DNA of 64,000 bases, taken from assembly GCF_964204865.1 (NCBI RefSeq), contig NC_135250.1, positions 11,160,001-11,224,000 on the forward strand, written 5' to 3'. Positions 42,891-54,700 of the stretch are shown here, piece after piece. This stretch comes from Styela clava. Taxonomy: Eukaryota; Chordata; Ascidiacea; Stolidobranchia; Styelidae. Each line of letters begins with the position of its first letter. Positions within the stretch are counted from its first letter, which is position 1. A program made the translations under genes and the position numbers. The notes below the pieces were generated by a model. The model made no database searches. It saw only the letters and a program-made list of their open reading frames with translations, and was not told where the DNA came from.

Positions 42891-43007
42891 GGACCTCCAG
42901 AAATCAGAAGTATGTGCACCAAGATGACACACAACCTGAAGCCTAACCGGGTACACATACTAAGTTCAGGTTGTGCGCCATCTTGGTGCACATACTTCTG
43001 GGGGACC
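42891..43007. mobile_element. 117-bp near-perfect palindromic MITE (AAGATGGCG family)
   Basis: Two long arms (GAAGTATGTGCACCAAGATG on the left and its inverse on the right) separated by a few bases, flanked by the perfect 8-bp duplication TTTTATTT (42883-42890 and 43008-43015). A transcript would fold into a long hairpin. Confidence 0.9.
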
Positions 43008-43015
43008 TTTTATTT

Positions 43016-44930
43016 GGCTACAATGTAGTCACCCGTACCACCATTATCTTCATTTCTGCTTGAATTATGAAATTGGAGAGCGCATTATAGTCGGAGTTGC
43101 TTGTTGACATATTGGTATAAATTGATAGAAGTCTGTTTTTCCTGACCAACTCAAATTGCTTCATTGAACACTTAGTCATCATTGAAAAATTTTCCATGGA
43201 AATTTCTGTGGTGCCCCTTCCCTTGGTATCCTAAACACGTGCTTATTTTTTCTTAGTTAATCCAGTACTGCATCTGATCACAATTGACGCTGTGTCAGTC
43301 ATCCTAAAATCTTGATTTCTTTTATAAGCAGTACAAAATTGATATATATAAACTTATCATCGCTGAATTTTTTTTTATTCCAATCTTAATTTTCCTGGTC
43401 TTTCTGCTGATTATATATTTCCTATATTCTCTTGACTGCTGAGTTTTATTTAATTTTCTGTGTTTATTGCTTCTTTTCATACTTATTTTTTTTCTGTGAC
43501 TGTTTGCCTTTGTCTGTATTTTCCCACAATTGCTTGCGAAGTATGTTTGGTGTAAATCTGGCCAATTTTTATTTTCACTGATGAATGAATGCGACTTATC
43601 TTTTTTTGACGACCTACAGCTGGCCTACTCGAGTTTTTTTGCTGTTCTCGCTTGTCTTTTTACACTTTTCATCCTCAAGCACCATGTTCGCATCTTACTT
43701 TTTTCAACTTCATCTCTGGCTGGCACATATCTCGCTCCCGCACTTGGTGGTGGTACCCTGACTGCCTGCGGATTGGCACTCGCTGATTCTTCCGACTTCA
43801 TCTATGTCTGGCTCATATTTTCTTGACCACCTGTGTGTCTGGTCTGCGTGCTGCTGGCCCACTCAAGTTTTCCGATTGGCTGGCTCATCTTTTCTTGACG
43901 ACCTGTGTGTCTTGTCTGCGTGCTGCTGACCCACTCAAGTTTTCCGTTTCCATTCCTTTATTTTCCTTTGCTCCCTGATGCTGTTTCGCCCATCCTGCCA
44001 TTTCTTTCCTCGACCACCCATGCTGTCTTGTCTTCTGGTTCTCATCTTCTCTGATTCAGACACTTGAATCAGACGGATTTCCGTCCGATCTCATCTCCCT
44101 TCCATCACGTTCGAACTGGCTAGCCAGGAACGTTTTTAGTGGAAGAGTAGACAACATTTCATGTTAATGATCCCGTTTTTATCAAAGATGTCGTTGGTAC
44201 TCGTTTCCAATGTGTTGTGTTCCTTGAGTGAAATGACAAAATTTGTTGACGCTATCTGAAGTTCTGAACTACATTGGTAGACATCGCCCGATCAAAGAGC
44301 TATTATGAGTCGGTGCAAAATCATGGCAGATCCTTGATGACACATCAAAGTCATGAATGTGGGCATCCACAATTGACATAAAATTTATTTATCACTGTAT
44401 TTTGAATAATTCTGAAGTTTTTCTGAAAAATTGATCTTGTGCGTTATAAACCGGTGCGCTGAATATATATATGGATCAGGTAGTGCTTCATTGCCTACAG
44501 TCAATACCAGTATCTGTATCAGTACCCGTTGCGTACCCACCCCTTATGTATGAATAAAACCCCAATTTAGGCAATTGATTGACAGTGAGCTTTATAACCA
44601 TGTGCGCCTTATTGTCCGTAAAATAGCGCATTTAAATGAAGAATACCTAGTCACGATAAAACGGCCCCTCCGACTCCGAGTTCAGAAAGTACGTGCACCT
44701 GGTAACATCGTAAATATATACTACTACAACTTGTTAACTATTTCCATGCATACCCTATCTTAACTGAAAACCTGTCATGGTTTGCTATGCGACTAAACCC
44801 TCTTCTAGATTCTAGAATATTTCACTGGGGTGAATGTGAACATCGTATATAAAATGTGGTTAGAAAGGAATCAAGTCATTTTTCAAAATGCTAACCCAAA
44901 TGTTAGCAATGTAGGTTAATTAAGAACATG
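43016..44930. other. Pyrimidine-rich intergenic stretch
   Basis: From about 43200 to 44110 the plus strand is unusually rich in T and C (TTTTCTG, TCTTG, CTGCC words), with few purine runs. Short open frames here look compositional rather than coding. Confidence 0.5.
43808..43948. repeat. Two-copy 72-bp tandem repeat
   Basis: CTGGCTCAT...TTTTCTTGAC...CACTCAAGTTTTCCG occurs twice in succession with a 72-base period and only a few differences, inside the pyrimidine-rich stretch. Confidence 0.8.
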
Positions 44931-45186
44931 CAAGTCCATGCATCTGAAACAAATAAATGGCTAACTAACCCCACACCTGTAACCGGGCGAGCGGCCTGTT
45001 TCGCAATATATGATTAATCCGCCATATCGGCTTTTCGGTGCTCCAGAGGCATGCGCATCAAGATGTCGCACAACCTGAATTCTAACTGGTACACACATAC
45101 TATGTTCAGGTTGTGCGCCATCTTGGTGCGCATACTTCTGGAGGTCTGGCTTTTCTCTAAATATATAAATGCTATCCTATCCTAAC
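44931..45186 (+). repeat. SINE 3' fragment interrupted by a MITE
   Basis: Starts CAAGTCCATGCATCTGAAAC, runs to the tail's CGGCTTTTC, is interrupted by the MITE at 45037-45147, and resumes CTAAATATATAAATGCTATCC. The MITE is therefore younger than this SINE copy. Confidence 0.8.
45037..45147. mobile_element. 111-bp palindromic MITE inserted in a SINE
   Basis: Arms GCATGCGCATCAAGATG and CATCTTGGTGCGCATAC, inner block CACAACCTGAA and its inverse, flanked by the perfect 8-bp duplication GGCTTTTC (45029-45036 and 45148-45155). The duplicated target is SINE sequence. Confidence 0.9.
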
Positions 45187-45304
45187 TTCCTTAAAGCGAG
45201 AAGGAATGTAGAAAAGTTTGAACGACATTCTGAATCCTGTAGTTTCACAGGAGAATTTAATATAATTGAAACTAATATATATTGAAAGTTTTTCTTAATT
45301 AATG

Positions 45305-45361
45305 GCGCGGCGGTGTGGCTCAACGGGCTAAGCGTTAGGAATACGCTCGCCACTCTGCGTG
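45305..45361 (+). repeat. SINE head fragment
   Basis: GCGCGGCGGTGTGGCTCAACGG and GTTAGGAATACGCTCGCC match the tRNA-like head of the full copy exactly over about 50 bases, then stop. It contains box A but no box B, so it is not a tRNA gene. Confidence 0.75.
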
Positions 45362-46878
45362 ACTTATCGTTGACTTATTACTGATTAGCCATTGTTACAG
45401 AAATGAACAGAGAAATCGAGACACGAGGAAACATCAATTGTTATCTCATTGCTGATTGGCCATTGTTGCGAAAATGAACAACAAAATGGATATTTACGAT
45501 TGAAGTAACATCACAGAGATGTTTATTCCCAGTTCAGTAAAGAACTATAATGTAACAAATCTGTATTCGTTTTGTCATTTGTGTATACTTATTTATCGTT
45601 ATTCATTTATTATTATTTTATTTATTCTTTAAATATTGAATAATATAACTAGGCTAGATTGTGATTGTGGAACCATAAAAGTAAGAAAATCGTATATACC
45701 GTAAGTCTGTAAGTTAAGTACCAGTACATGTAGGAATAAGGAATAACTAAGAGTGTTTCCATTTTCCATCGTTTGCGAGAATGAGGTTATTAGAACTCTT
45801 CTCTCTTAGAAAAATTCTGAAATTAGAGAATCAGTTCCTTTTTTAACAATTAGGAAAGTTGAGACACAACTTAGGTTTAGGCTAGTTAGATTACTAAAGA
45901 ATTTGGAATAACTTAGTCGAGGCTAATAATACTGTAATATGCAATACTGCAATACAGTAGCCTATGAATTTGCATATATTTTCTTGTGATGTTCAGATGT
46001 TTGTTTTGCTGTTAATACTGTAATAAATAAAAAATGTTAATTTCTGTTATAAATAAAAATGGTGAAATCTGTGTGGAAAATACAACAATGGATTCGGACT
46101 ATTCGATAATACTGGATCAGCCAGTCAATGAAACAAATTGACAAACTGAAATTGTGATTAATAAACATATAGACTATATAGCTGTATTTTTTTTAAATAA
46201 ATTTTCTGTCTCTATATCATTATTGATTTTTTTATTAACTTTTTATTTAATGATAACTATTGGATGATCCACATTGTACAGGTGTACAACCTTTTCAAAA
46301 CGATTTGGATATGGCAGTAATAACGTTACTGTATAAAATGGAGGGAAAACTATTATTACAGTATTAGTTCATTATTTATGGGTATAATATTTTTCCAAAA
46401 TATCAGCAAATTGACCCGGGTTCAGTCGAATCCAGTCAGGCTCGTAGGAAATAATTCTGTGCGAGACGATTGCCGGGCAAAGTTTCAGGACCACCTCCAT
46501 AAGTATACTGGATAATAATAATCAAAAATTGATTTGTGATGGCCATGTGCAGCATAAAGAGTTTGATCGGTATCTTTGCCATATATAATGTAACAATGTG
46601 GTAAAATTGCCAAGAAAAGACAAAACATTAAAAAATGATATAGGATAACGTAAATGATGCCCAAAATTGAGATTTAATTCATGCACTTGCTTAAAAAGTA
46701 AGCCTGAAGCTGATGCTTTCTTCTTTCTACATGGAGGTATAATATACAAGCAAGGTTAATGAATTCGGATCATTCTTATAATTCATATATAATAATTACT
46801 TATTACAATTTTTAATGTTGTTTCATTGACTATACAGTTCAATAAATATTCATAGATTATTGACTGAAAACTCAAAAA
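45362..46878. other. Intergenic region upstream of VPS35
   Basis: AT-rich. Two related blocks (CTGATTAGCCATTGTT near 45383 and CTGATTGGCCATTGTT near 45452) form an imperfect direct repeat of about 70 bases. The rest shows no supported gene. Confidence 0.45.
46826..46837 (+). promoter_or_regulatory. Acceptor-like site upstream of VPS35 ATG
   Basis: A T-rich stretch ending ACTATACAG lies 41 bases before the start codon. Weaker than the sites upstream of FBXO22 and DDA1, but at a comparable distance. Confidence 0.35.
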
Positions 46879-49275
46879 ATGAGTGAAAACAATTTGACAA
46901 CAGTTGAAGAGCAGGAAAGATTGCTCGATAATGCAATTCAAATTGTAAAAGCGGAGAGTTTTCAGATGAAAAGAGAGTTGGATAAAAATCATCTAATGGA
47001 TGGATTCAAACATGCCTCTACCATGTTGAAAGAACTTCGTACGTCAGCTATGTCTCCGAAAAATTATTATGAATTGTACATGGCCGTTTGTGATGAACTA
47101 CGACACTTAGAGTTGCATCTGTCAGAAGAATTTCAACAGGGCCGAGTTATAGCTGATCTGTATGAATTGGTTCAATATGCTGGAGATATCATTCCACGAC
47201 TTTATCTCCTTGTTACGGTCGGAGTTGTTTACATAAAGGCGAAACCGTCATCAAGTCGTGTCATTCTGAAAGATCTTGTTGAAATGTGCAAAGGTGTTCA
47301 ACATCCCCTACGTGGGTTATTTTTACGCAACTACCTTCTGCAATGTACAAAAAATGTGCTTCCGAATGCATCAAGCGAAGCTAGCGAGGATGACAAAAAT
47401 GAATCAACCGGAACGGTAGCAGATTCAATAGATTTTATCCTGACAAATTTCACAGAAATGAACAAATTATGGGTTCGTATGCAACATCTTGGCCATAGTC
47501 GTGAAAGAGAGAAACGTGAGCGTGAACGACAAGAGTTAAGAATTTTGGTTGGAACAAATCTTGTGAGGCTCAGCCAGCTTGAGGGAATGGATGCGAAGAA
47601 TTATCAAAATAGTGTTCTGCCTGGAATTCTTGAGCAGGTTGTGAATTGCCGAGATGCCATTGCTCAGGAGTATTTAATGGAATGCATCATACAGGTGTTT
47701 CCCGATGATTTCCACCTTCAAACACTACGCAGCTTTCTAACTGCATGTGCGAATCTGCATCAAAGTGTCAATGTCAAAACTACAATAATCGCTCTGATTG
47801 ATAGACTGGCACAATATGCATCAAGAGAAGATACATCTGGTATTCCAAAAGAAATCATGCTGTTTGATATATTTTCTGAAGAGGTGACCAAGATTATAGA
47901 AGCACGCAATCAGATGTTGTGTGAACATGCTGTGTCAATGCAAGCAGCTCTTATTAATCTTGCTATGAAATGCTACTCTGATCGAACCGATTATGTCGAT
48001 AAAGTGCTGGAAGCTACTGTGGAAGTTATGAGCCAACGAAACATAGAGATAGTGTCTAGTCGTACTCCATTATGCAAAGAGGTTACTAAGTTACTGCAGT
48101 CAATTTTGGATTCATACAATAACATACTAACTGTGTTAGAGCTAAAGTATTTTGCTCCGCTCTATGAACATCTTGATTTTGATGCTCGTAAGCAGTTTGC
48201 TTTTCAACTCATTTCTAATGCTCTGGAAAATGATACTATTGTCACTACCTCGGAGCAAACAGATACATTGCTAATGTTGGTTTCGCCACTAGTGCGAGAC
48301 CAAGCTGATCAACCGAAGGCTGAAGAGATGGATGAACAGGACTTTGCAGAAGAGCAAATAGTGATGGGAAGATTTATTCATCTGTTGCAATCTGATGATC
48401 CTGATCAACAATTTTTGATTCTTAATTGTGCACGAAATCAGTTTGGAAATGGCGGAAATGCTCGACTGCCCTATACCTTGCCACCCATTGTATTTTCATG
48501 CTTCAAACTCGCGGCGAAATTCAAGGAAATTGAAAATGAGGACGAAAATTGGGATAAAAAATGCAATAAAATATTTCAGTTTTGTCGAGCAACAATTACT
48601 GCATTATGCAAAGCAGAGTTAGCAGAACTTCCTCTCAGACTTTTTCTTCAAGGTGCTCTTGCTGCTTCTGAAATTGACTTCAGTAATCGAGAATTGGTAG
48701 CTTACGAATTTCTGACCCAAGCAATATCACTGTATGAAGAGGAAATTGCAGACAGCCGTGCCCAACTTGCAGCAGTGTTACTTATTGTTGGTACGTTGGA
48801 GCAGATAGATTGCTTCCATGAAGAAAGTCATGAACCGCTACGTACCCAGTGTGCTCATGCAGCATCCAGACTGCTTAAAAAGCCAGACCAAAGCCGCGCT
48901 GTCGCTCATGTTTCACATTTGTTCTGGTCTGGGAAAACAATTGAAAGCGGAGAAAATAAGCTTAATGATGGCCACAGAGTGATCGAATGTCTAAAAAAGG
49001 CAGTACGTACGACCAACCAATGCATGGAAACAGCAGTTCAATTGCAGCTCTTTATCGAGATTTTTGATAAATATATCTACTTTTATGAGAAAGGGTGCAC
49101 AGCAATATCCATTGAAATACTGAATCAGCTTCTGGCTAAAATCAGAGAGAACCTTCCCTCAATTGAAGAAACTGAGGAATATGATGTAATCCACATGCAT
49201 TATAACAATACTCTGAAGCATATTAGAGACCAGATGGAATCTGGAACTTCATCATATGAAGGTATAGATATATAA
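46879..49275 (+). CDS. VPS35: Vacuolar protein sorting-associated protein 35 (single exon)
   Basis: Scaffold of the retromer cargo-recognition complex, acting on endosomes in retrieval to the Golgi and plasma membrane. 798 residues against 796 in human, in one uninterrupted frame. The N-terminal PRLYLL motif that binds VPS26 is at 106-111 ([20 protein letters not shown]). Conserved helical-solenoid blocks include [44 protein letters not shown], the [27 protein letters not shown] region, and the C-terminal VPS29-binding half with [12 protein letters not shown] and HLFWSG. No domain is missing. The ATG is the first in frame and the protein aligns from the first residues. The vertebrate gene is multi-exonic, so this copy has lost introns or descends from a retrocopy that replaced the parent. 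Confidence 0.96.
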   Translation: MSENNLTTVEEQERLLDNAIQIVKAESFQMKRELDKNHLMDGFKHASTMLKELRTSAMSPKNYYELYMAVCDELRHLELHLSEEFQQGRVIADLYELVQYAGDIIPRLYLLVTVGVVYIKAKPSSSRVILKDLVEMCKGVQHPLRGLFLRNYLLQCTKNVLPNASSEASEDDKNESTGTVADSIDFILTNFTEMNKLWVRMQHLGHSREREKRERERQELRILVGTNLVRLSQLEGMDAKNYQNSVLPGILEQVVNCRDAIAQEYLMECIIQVFPDDFHLQTLRSFLTACANLHQSVNVKTTIIALIDRLAQYASREDTSGIPKEIMLFDIFSEEVTKIIEARNQMLCEHAVSMQAALINLAMKCYSDRTDYVDKVLEATVEVMSQRNIEIVSSRTPLCKEVTKLLQSILDSYNNILTVLELKYFAPLYEHLDFDARKQFAFQLISNALENDTIVTTSEQTDTLLMLVSPLVRDQADQPKAEEMDEQDFAEEQIVMGRFIHLLQSDDPDQQFLILNCARNQFGNGGNARLPYTLPPIVFSCFKLAAKFKEIENEDENWDKKCNKIFQFCRATITALCKAELAELPLRLFLQGALAASEIDFSNRELVAYEFLTQAISLYEEEIADSRAQLAAVLLIVGTLEQIDCFHEESHEPLRTQCAHAASRLLKKPDQSRAVAHVSHLFWSGKTIESGENKLNDGHRVIECLKKAVRTTNQCMETAVQLQLFIEIFDKYIYFYEKGCTAISIEILNQLLAKIRENLPSIEETEEYDVIHMHYNNTLKHIRDQMESGTSSYEGIDI

Positions 49276-49615
49276 ACTGAGTCTGACATTGAAATGACTA
49301 TCTCTAATTTCAAAATCACTGAAAGCTCCATGAGCATAAAGAATAATGATAACAAGTGTATCGCTCTAATCTGATGAATGATCAAGGAAAATGATGGGAA
49401 AAATCACAAACCATATTGAGAATGACTGCTCACAATGCAAGTTAAAATAATTACCATATACATACTAACAAATTTCAAGTATGCATCTCATTGTGTATTC
49501 AAGCATGTTCGGCATGATTCAATTTTAATCATATTTTATGTACTTATACATCTTTAACGATATATATTTTGAAACATTTATGTATTTTGAACCCTTCTTT
49601 TCTCCTCAAATAGCA
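49276..49615. other. 3' flank of VPS35
   Basis: AT-rich, probably the VPS35 3' UTR. I could not pick out a convincing AATAAA close to the stop. Confidence 0.4.
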
Positions 49616-49623
49616 GAAATTGG

Positions 49624-49813
49624 GGTACCCCTCGAATATGTGAACCAAGATGGACACCGGAACATAGTATGTGTACTGGGTTAGGCTATAATTTACGAGT
49701 TTGGTGACTAGTCAAGTGACTCCGTTGTCTTTGTACCTGAAATTATGGCCTAACCTGGTACATGTAATATGTTTCGTTGTTAGCCATCTTGGTTCACATA
49801 CGTCGGGAGTACC
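49624..49813. mobile_element. Palindromic hAT-like MITE (AAGATGGCG family)
   Basis: Arms GAATATGTGAACCAAGATGG and CATCTTGGTTCACATACG, internal GGGTTAGGC, flanked by the perfect 8-bp duplication GAAATTGG (49616-49623 and 49814-49821). Confidence 0.9.
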
Positions 49814-49821
49814 GAAATTGG

Positions 49822-51712
49822 AATATTATTTAAGGCATTCAGTTTGGCTGTGAAATACAGTGATGCTAATATTATGCACGTCTTCTTTAACCGGTCAGAT
49901 CACAATTGTCATATTTCAACATGATTGTATGTTCTTCTAGTTTGTTCCAATTTTTGTGCAATACAATATTATTTTATATAACCTTGCTTGTATAATACCC
50001 TGCCAGAAAATATTTCTGGATATGGATGAATATTATGTCATATGTATATGGTAGTGAATTGTGCTAACGAGGCTTGTATTTTTGGCTCTCTGATTTACTA
50101 TATTTTATGTGTATATTGCCTAGTTTTCATGATTAATATTAAAAAGGCATGGATTATATTTATTTGTTCAATCACGTACTGTTTGCATTGTGCTAATGAG
50201 TCTTGATCGGTGTAGCAATCTTCAGGCACAACTCTGATTTGAATAACTCCATCCCGTTTTCAAAACTTTTAATTTCTAAACATTCATTACATATATTTGT
50301 TACATACAAAGTAAGCGTTGTTTCTCAGAAATCCAGAATTGTTAGTGATTTATCCATGTCGGGTCTGGCTTCGAGGTATTATAGATAGTATTCAAATTTT
50401 TGTAGGCTGTTCCGAAGCAGTTATTAAGTTTTATTTCTAATATAACATGCTTCAATAACTATTACAAATTGTAGTGCGTGATAATGAGAGTATTTTTGTC
50501 GCTGAGAGCTTCAGCCGTAATTTCGGTTTGCACAGGAAATTCATATTTCGAAATAATCTAATAATAAAGGTATAATATCTCGCATATTATGGCGTACGTT
50601 GAGGGATGAGGTATTTAAATATGAATTTTATAACCGCTGGCCTGAACTATCGTCCCAACCAATTATCAACATATTGCTCAATGGTTCGCTAGGACAAGAT
50701 TTTCTGCACAGCAACGAAAAGGCATGAAAGGGTCTAGAAAAGCTGCAGATGCAGGTATTAAACATTAACAAGATTTAAATCTAGAGATGGTCAATTCATG
50801 AAACGCTTCATTCTCAACCGACATATTCAGAATATGGGTGTGAAAGTACATACTAACTTATATATCATTTAGAGTTTTTCAGTATCAAGGTGCTAATAAT
50901 TATTGGTGCCAAGTTGTGACAGTCGGCTTTACGAAGGACAGACCGGTTTCCTATTACATTAAATGATTTTTTACAACGTATGGGTTCCCCAAAAAATTAC
51001 AATTCAAGTGTAAAACCTGGACGTCGATAAATGACACTGAACTATTAAATGGGTATAATTTGAACCAAGACTTTTCAAATACCGCCAAATGAACAGATTT
51101 CTCACGCTCATTTGCAGGCCCAAAGATCACTTATTTCGGAGAGATTACACAACCAGAGTCTGTTTATTTAGTCCAAGGTCGACACACGCTCTTAATGAAT
51201 GCTCAATGGTGTCCTGATCTGCCATAAATTTGCGTGCATAACGCGATATTTGTCAGTAATTTTATATATCAGCATTTAGTGATTAAATGAACTTTGTACA
51301 ATTCAAGTTGAATTAAATATTGTCAAAATTCTGAACCCGCAATTCTCGAGAGACCCAACATAACACTCTATAATACAGACAGACCATTTTTCTTTCACAA
51401 GTTCACAAAAAACCCACAACCATAAGCTAAACTCAAGTTAGCATAAGAAAGATAGGACAATAAACATACAAACAGAAAGTGATAAAAATGAAATCATTCA
51501 AGTTTTTACATCCACCGTTGTAGAAGTTACCATTTGGAGAGACATTATGTCGGCAAATACGTCGTTACCCATTTGTTATTAGTAAAATATTGAATAACAA
51601 CAGAAAGAAACTACAAAAAAGCTGTACAACAGCAAGATAATAAAGAAAAAAATATTTGTTTCTATACAACATAATCAGTTTTGAAGACCTTAGAGTGCTG
51701 AGACTGTAGTAG
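49822..51712. other. Intergenic region, no gene supported
   Basis: Between VPS35 and the J-protein gene, which converge. A short open stretch near 50672-50770 (QWFARTRFSAQQRKG) has coding-like residues but no recognisable family or convincing splice signals, so it is not called. Confidence 0.45.
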
Positions 51713-54700
51713 CTATACTTTTGAACCAGGTCTCTTTCTATGCTTTTGTTCTTGATCAGCAAGACTTCTTTCCTTTGCTATTCTTACATCTTCATCCTCG
51801 CTGGAATCTGAATATGGTGAGAGAATAAATAAAGGTGGCAGGATTAGGAGACTTCTGAATTACGTAAGACAGTATTTTCTTATTCACCCTGGGGAGGAGA
51901 GGTGATAAGATAATCATATGGCAAACCAGGTCTCCTATAGTTATTTGTTTCAGGTGCATGGTCTGATAGAGGAAGCTGTAACCAATCAGCAGGTACATGA
52001 ATCGCCATACAACAGCAAAGAGTCCAGCGAACCTCTCACACATAATTAGCAACCACAGAATTGTAACCTGCAAATCCACGCAGGGTAATCAGAGGTTCGA
52101 TGTATAAGCATATTTGATACTCCTACCTCTTAACACAATGTGCCAGCTGCCAATCTTGGATTAAAGAAATTTTTTGACAAAATAATATAACCCTCTATTA
52201 TAACTGGCTTTTCGCTTTAAAAAAAATAAGTTACAGTGAACCATTATATTCCAGTTACGAGACCATGTGTCTAAATAATGAGAGTTCAGCAAATCTAGAA
52301 ACACTTGAAACTACTACCAGTATACGCACCATCATAATAAACATTTGGACTTGTCCTTGATCTACCATAACGATTACTGCGTCCATGTCCATGGTGATGA
52401 CGTGAGTGACCTGCGGGCGACCAGCGATGATGATGGGAAGACCTATGGCGAGAACTTGAACCAGTGTCAATGGCAGCTTGGTCTCGACTCATACCCAAAG
52501 CCAATTCATAATCATCAGAAACACCTGTAAAATTACAAAGTTAGAACTTTGTTGTTAAAAAGCTAATTTGTTGGGTTCGCAATTGATATATAAAACTTAT
52601 ATTTACCAGTGAGGCTTCAATAACACTCTGCATGCGAGGCATCTCATAAATCTACATGCTACAAAATGCTTCACCTTTTAGCACTAAATTAATGGTTTCT
52701 CAAAAGCATCCTGTCGCAAATGCTCATTTATAAGGTATATTCGTATATATTTAATTTCAACAATACAAAATAATTCGTAGGCAGTAATTTTCAATTTAGT
52801 AAGAAAAAATTGAGCATGCAAATATACAATTTGTGTAACTTCATTCGCACATGCTTGCAATGTCTTACTTTGTTTACTCATTGTTTCAATGCGTGCCCGA
52901 TATATTAGTTAACTGATTAAGTAACTGTCAATTACATAAAAGAACTGTAAATTTTTTTTTGTTTCTGGACAAGAAATCTAATTAAATTGAGATAAACAGA
53001 AGAACAAGAACCATTGTCATACAATGTAGAAATATGTTTTAATAAAACGTAATAATGCTACAAAAATAATGGTGTGAAAAAGTTTATAATCAAAAACTAT
53101 TGTCATAAACGTCAAGTTGGTATAAGTTAATTAATATCAAAAACTAAAAAAGCCTAAGATCACAGCGGTAGGGAAAACAAGATGATCACCAGGTCACAAA
53201 TGCTAATTCTTGCGTGAAGAGCAATTGACTTGGTTGGACAAATTCAATGTTAGTCAAGTTGTAAGTCATGCACAAAGATATACCATTATTAAAGCCATAA
53301 GTTATCCATGACTTTAGTCCAATCAATTTATTGATCAAAATGACTACATCCAACCCTTTAAAAAATATATCCAAAGTCTTTAAATAAATTGCACTCAAGC
53401 CAGTAACTCGAGTAAAATGTGCAAAAAGCTATGGAAATGCGAGGAAATAATTCATGCAATCCCGCGCGCGGCGGTGTGGCTCAACGGGCTAAGCGTTAGG
53501 AATACGCTCGCCACCGCACCTCTAACTACTCTGCGTGGGTTCGCAGGTTCGAATCCCATACAGGGATGGTTATGTGCGAGAGGATTGCTGGACTCCTCGC
53601 CGTCGTTGGGTGGTTCACGTAACCGCTGGTCGGTTACGGCTTCCTCCACCACCAAGTCCATGCTTCCGAAAACAAACAATACAGTAAATCTAATCCCAAA
53701 CCCGACTTGGAATGGTAACCGGACGAGAGGCCATGGTTCGCCATATGGATAAGCCGTCTTATCGGCTTCCCTCTCCCCCGGGATAAATATGTAAATCCTA
53801 TCCTATCCCAATAGCCATCTTGTTTATACACAAATGGATATAAATGATGAATTTGGTATGAAGAGGATTTTGAATGAATATATGCAATATAAGTACTTTG
53901 GTCCCTATCAATTTGTGCATTAACTTATTTATTCCTCAAAGGTTATAGATCAATGATATCATTGATCAACCAATGATGGATAATGCAACCAAGTGGGATT
54001 ACATCTCAACACATATCTAGTGCCTTTGCTTTAACAAACACCAAAAATAAAAACAAAATAATTGCAGAAGATAGCCGCAATTTTACCACGTCATATGCTT
54101 CTTAATATATATCAAAAATATTTGGGTAAAATATGATGCAATCGCAGAAAACAGATGTGCTAGTGTTCAATGATATGCAATAGAGTCAATTTTCTCCGTA
54201 CCATCAACAACTACTGATGTCAGTTTTCCATTTTCTCTAACTTCAACTCTTTCTTGACCGTTTTCTTTGGTCCTGAAAAAATTTATTCAGTGTCATATTA
54301 TTATTAGATATTTTCAAGATTATCTTGCAAATTCTTTAAAAAAAAAATCTGGGAAGTATGAGTACTATTGAATTTAATGATGATAGAATACGTATTTACA
54401 TTTTTTATTCTCTTCACAAATTATTAATTGAGTATTAAAATGCCATGGCATACCTCATTTGAAGTAGCCTATACTGCAACTGTTCAACAAAAAAATTGCT
54501 ATCCAAGCTTATTCAAACTAATTTATGACAATGATTACGAACAACATTGCAATGTGATTGTGGCTGCAATTATATTCAGTATTATTATTTTAGGCAGTTT
54601 TTATTGTCTTAGCTAGTGTTTGAACATCGAACAGAGATTGAAAATTCGTCACATCAAATTTAAAAAATTTCGAATACATATAACATAATTCTGTTAGCCA

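Noticed and set aside
50672-50770. Possible exon (QWFARTRFSAQQRKG)
   Set aside because: Residue content looks coding, but there is no family match, no partner exon and no clear acceptor.
53470-53560. A tRNA gene
   Set aside because: Box A- and box B-like motifs are present, but the arms do not give a clean cloverleaf and the sequence continues into a repeated SINE body found about ten times in the window.
53417-53752. 111-residue protein on the plus strand
   Set aside because: It is a chance open frame through the SINE; similar frames appear in other SINE copies.
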